From assembly GCF_934754925.1 (NCBI RefSeq), contig NZ_CAKVJA010000040.1:1-24564 (forward strand): a stretch of DNA of 24,564 nt, in the 5' to 3' direction. This stretch comes from an uncultured Clostridium sp. Lineage in GTDB: Bacteria; Bacillota; Clostridia; Clostridiales; Clostridiaceae. Below are positions 24,340-24,564 of this stretch, one piece after another. Both the position numbers and the translations under genes were made by a program. Positions within the stretch are counted from its first letter, which is position 1. Every line of letters starts with the position of its first letter. Under the pieces are notes generated by a model, which was not told the origin of the DNA, ran no database searches, and was given only the letters and a program-made list of their open reading frames with translations.

Positions 24340-24564
24340 ATGCTTTTAGAAATGAAAAATATTGTTAAGACCTATGGTAACGTAGTAGCTAACAATAAAG
24401 TTAATATTAATCTTAATAAAGGTGAGATACTTGCTGTTGTTGGAGAAAATGGTGCAGGAAAGTCAACAATAATGAAGATTCTTTATGGATTAGAAAAACC
24501 AGATTCAGGAGAAATCCTTATAGATGGCAAGAAAATGAATTTTCATAATCCATCAGATGCAATG
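24340..24564 (+). CDS. ABC transporter ATP-binding protein, partial
   Basis: The first 75 codons are present; the gene runs off the right edge. It begins MLLEMKNIVKTYGNVVANN, and the Walker A motif is GENGAGKST, followed by IMKILYGLEKPDSGEILIDG. This is typical of the sugar/nucleoside importers, where the ATPase is usually a fused double domain of about 500 residues. GGAG lies 10 nt before the ATG. It is the energising subunit for the BMP-family binding protein upstream; permease genes are expected beyond the window. Confidence 0.9.
   Translation, partial: MLLEMKNIVKTYGNVVANNKVNINLNKGEILAVVGENGAGKSTIMKILYGLEKPDSGEILIDGKKMNFHNPSDAM

Overview
The window is very AT-rich DNA (G+C roughly 30 percent by eye) with strong AGGAGG-type ribosome binding sites, sigma-A promoters, several TTG starts and many hairpin-plus-T-run terminators. 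Together with clostridial-type proteins and a possible sporulation promoter, this points to the chromosome of a Clostridium sensu stricto species. I cannot name the species. I see no phage, insertion sequence, CRISPR array, tRNA or rRNA.

Left part (1-5300): a partial minus-strand gene runs off the left edge. Opposite it lies a cysteine-containing protein of a clostridial family that may belong to the spore surface. Then come a DUF624 (YesL-like) membrane protein, a small secreted protein, a broken gene joining a tyrosine-phosphatase-like phytase N-terminus to a GxGYxYP putative glycoside hydrolase C-terminus, and a small lipoprotein.

Middle (5400-8570): a strikingly self-complementary element of about 200 nt with its own extended -10 promoter looks like an uncharacterised rod-shaped non-coding RNA. 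Next to it are a cysteine-synthase-like PLP enzyme and a divergent DAACS-family transporter, both on the minus strand. The transporter and the plus-strand glutamate synthase operon are divergently transcribed, each from a good sigma-A promoter. The glt promoter is overlaid by a perfect 24-bp palindrome.

Right part (8576-22105): gltB and gltD encode the two subunits of glutamate synthase. They are followed by a small acidic Cys-rich protein with an internal duplication. Then come a thioredoxin-like protein, an SLC13/ArsB-like permease, an RNase-J-like metallo-beta-lactamase-fold protein, a cytoplasmic 5'-nucleotidase-like enzyme and a P-type cation ATPase, all on the plus strand.

Right end (22151-24564): a YeiL-like Crp/Fnr regulator is divergent from a nucleoside-type (BMP/PnrA) ABC transporter. 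The substrate-binding lipoprotein is complete and the ATPase is cut by the window edge. A TGAC-N4-GTCA palindrome centred at about -41.5 of a predicted promoter suggests that the regulator, or a relative, activates the transporter.
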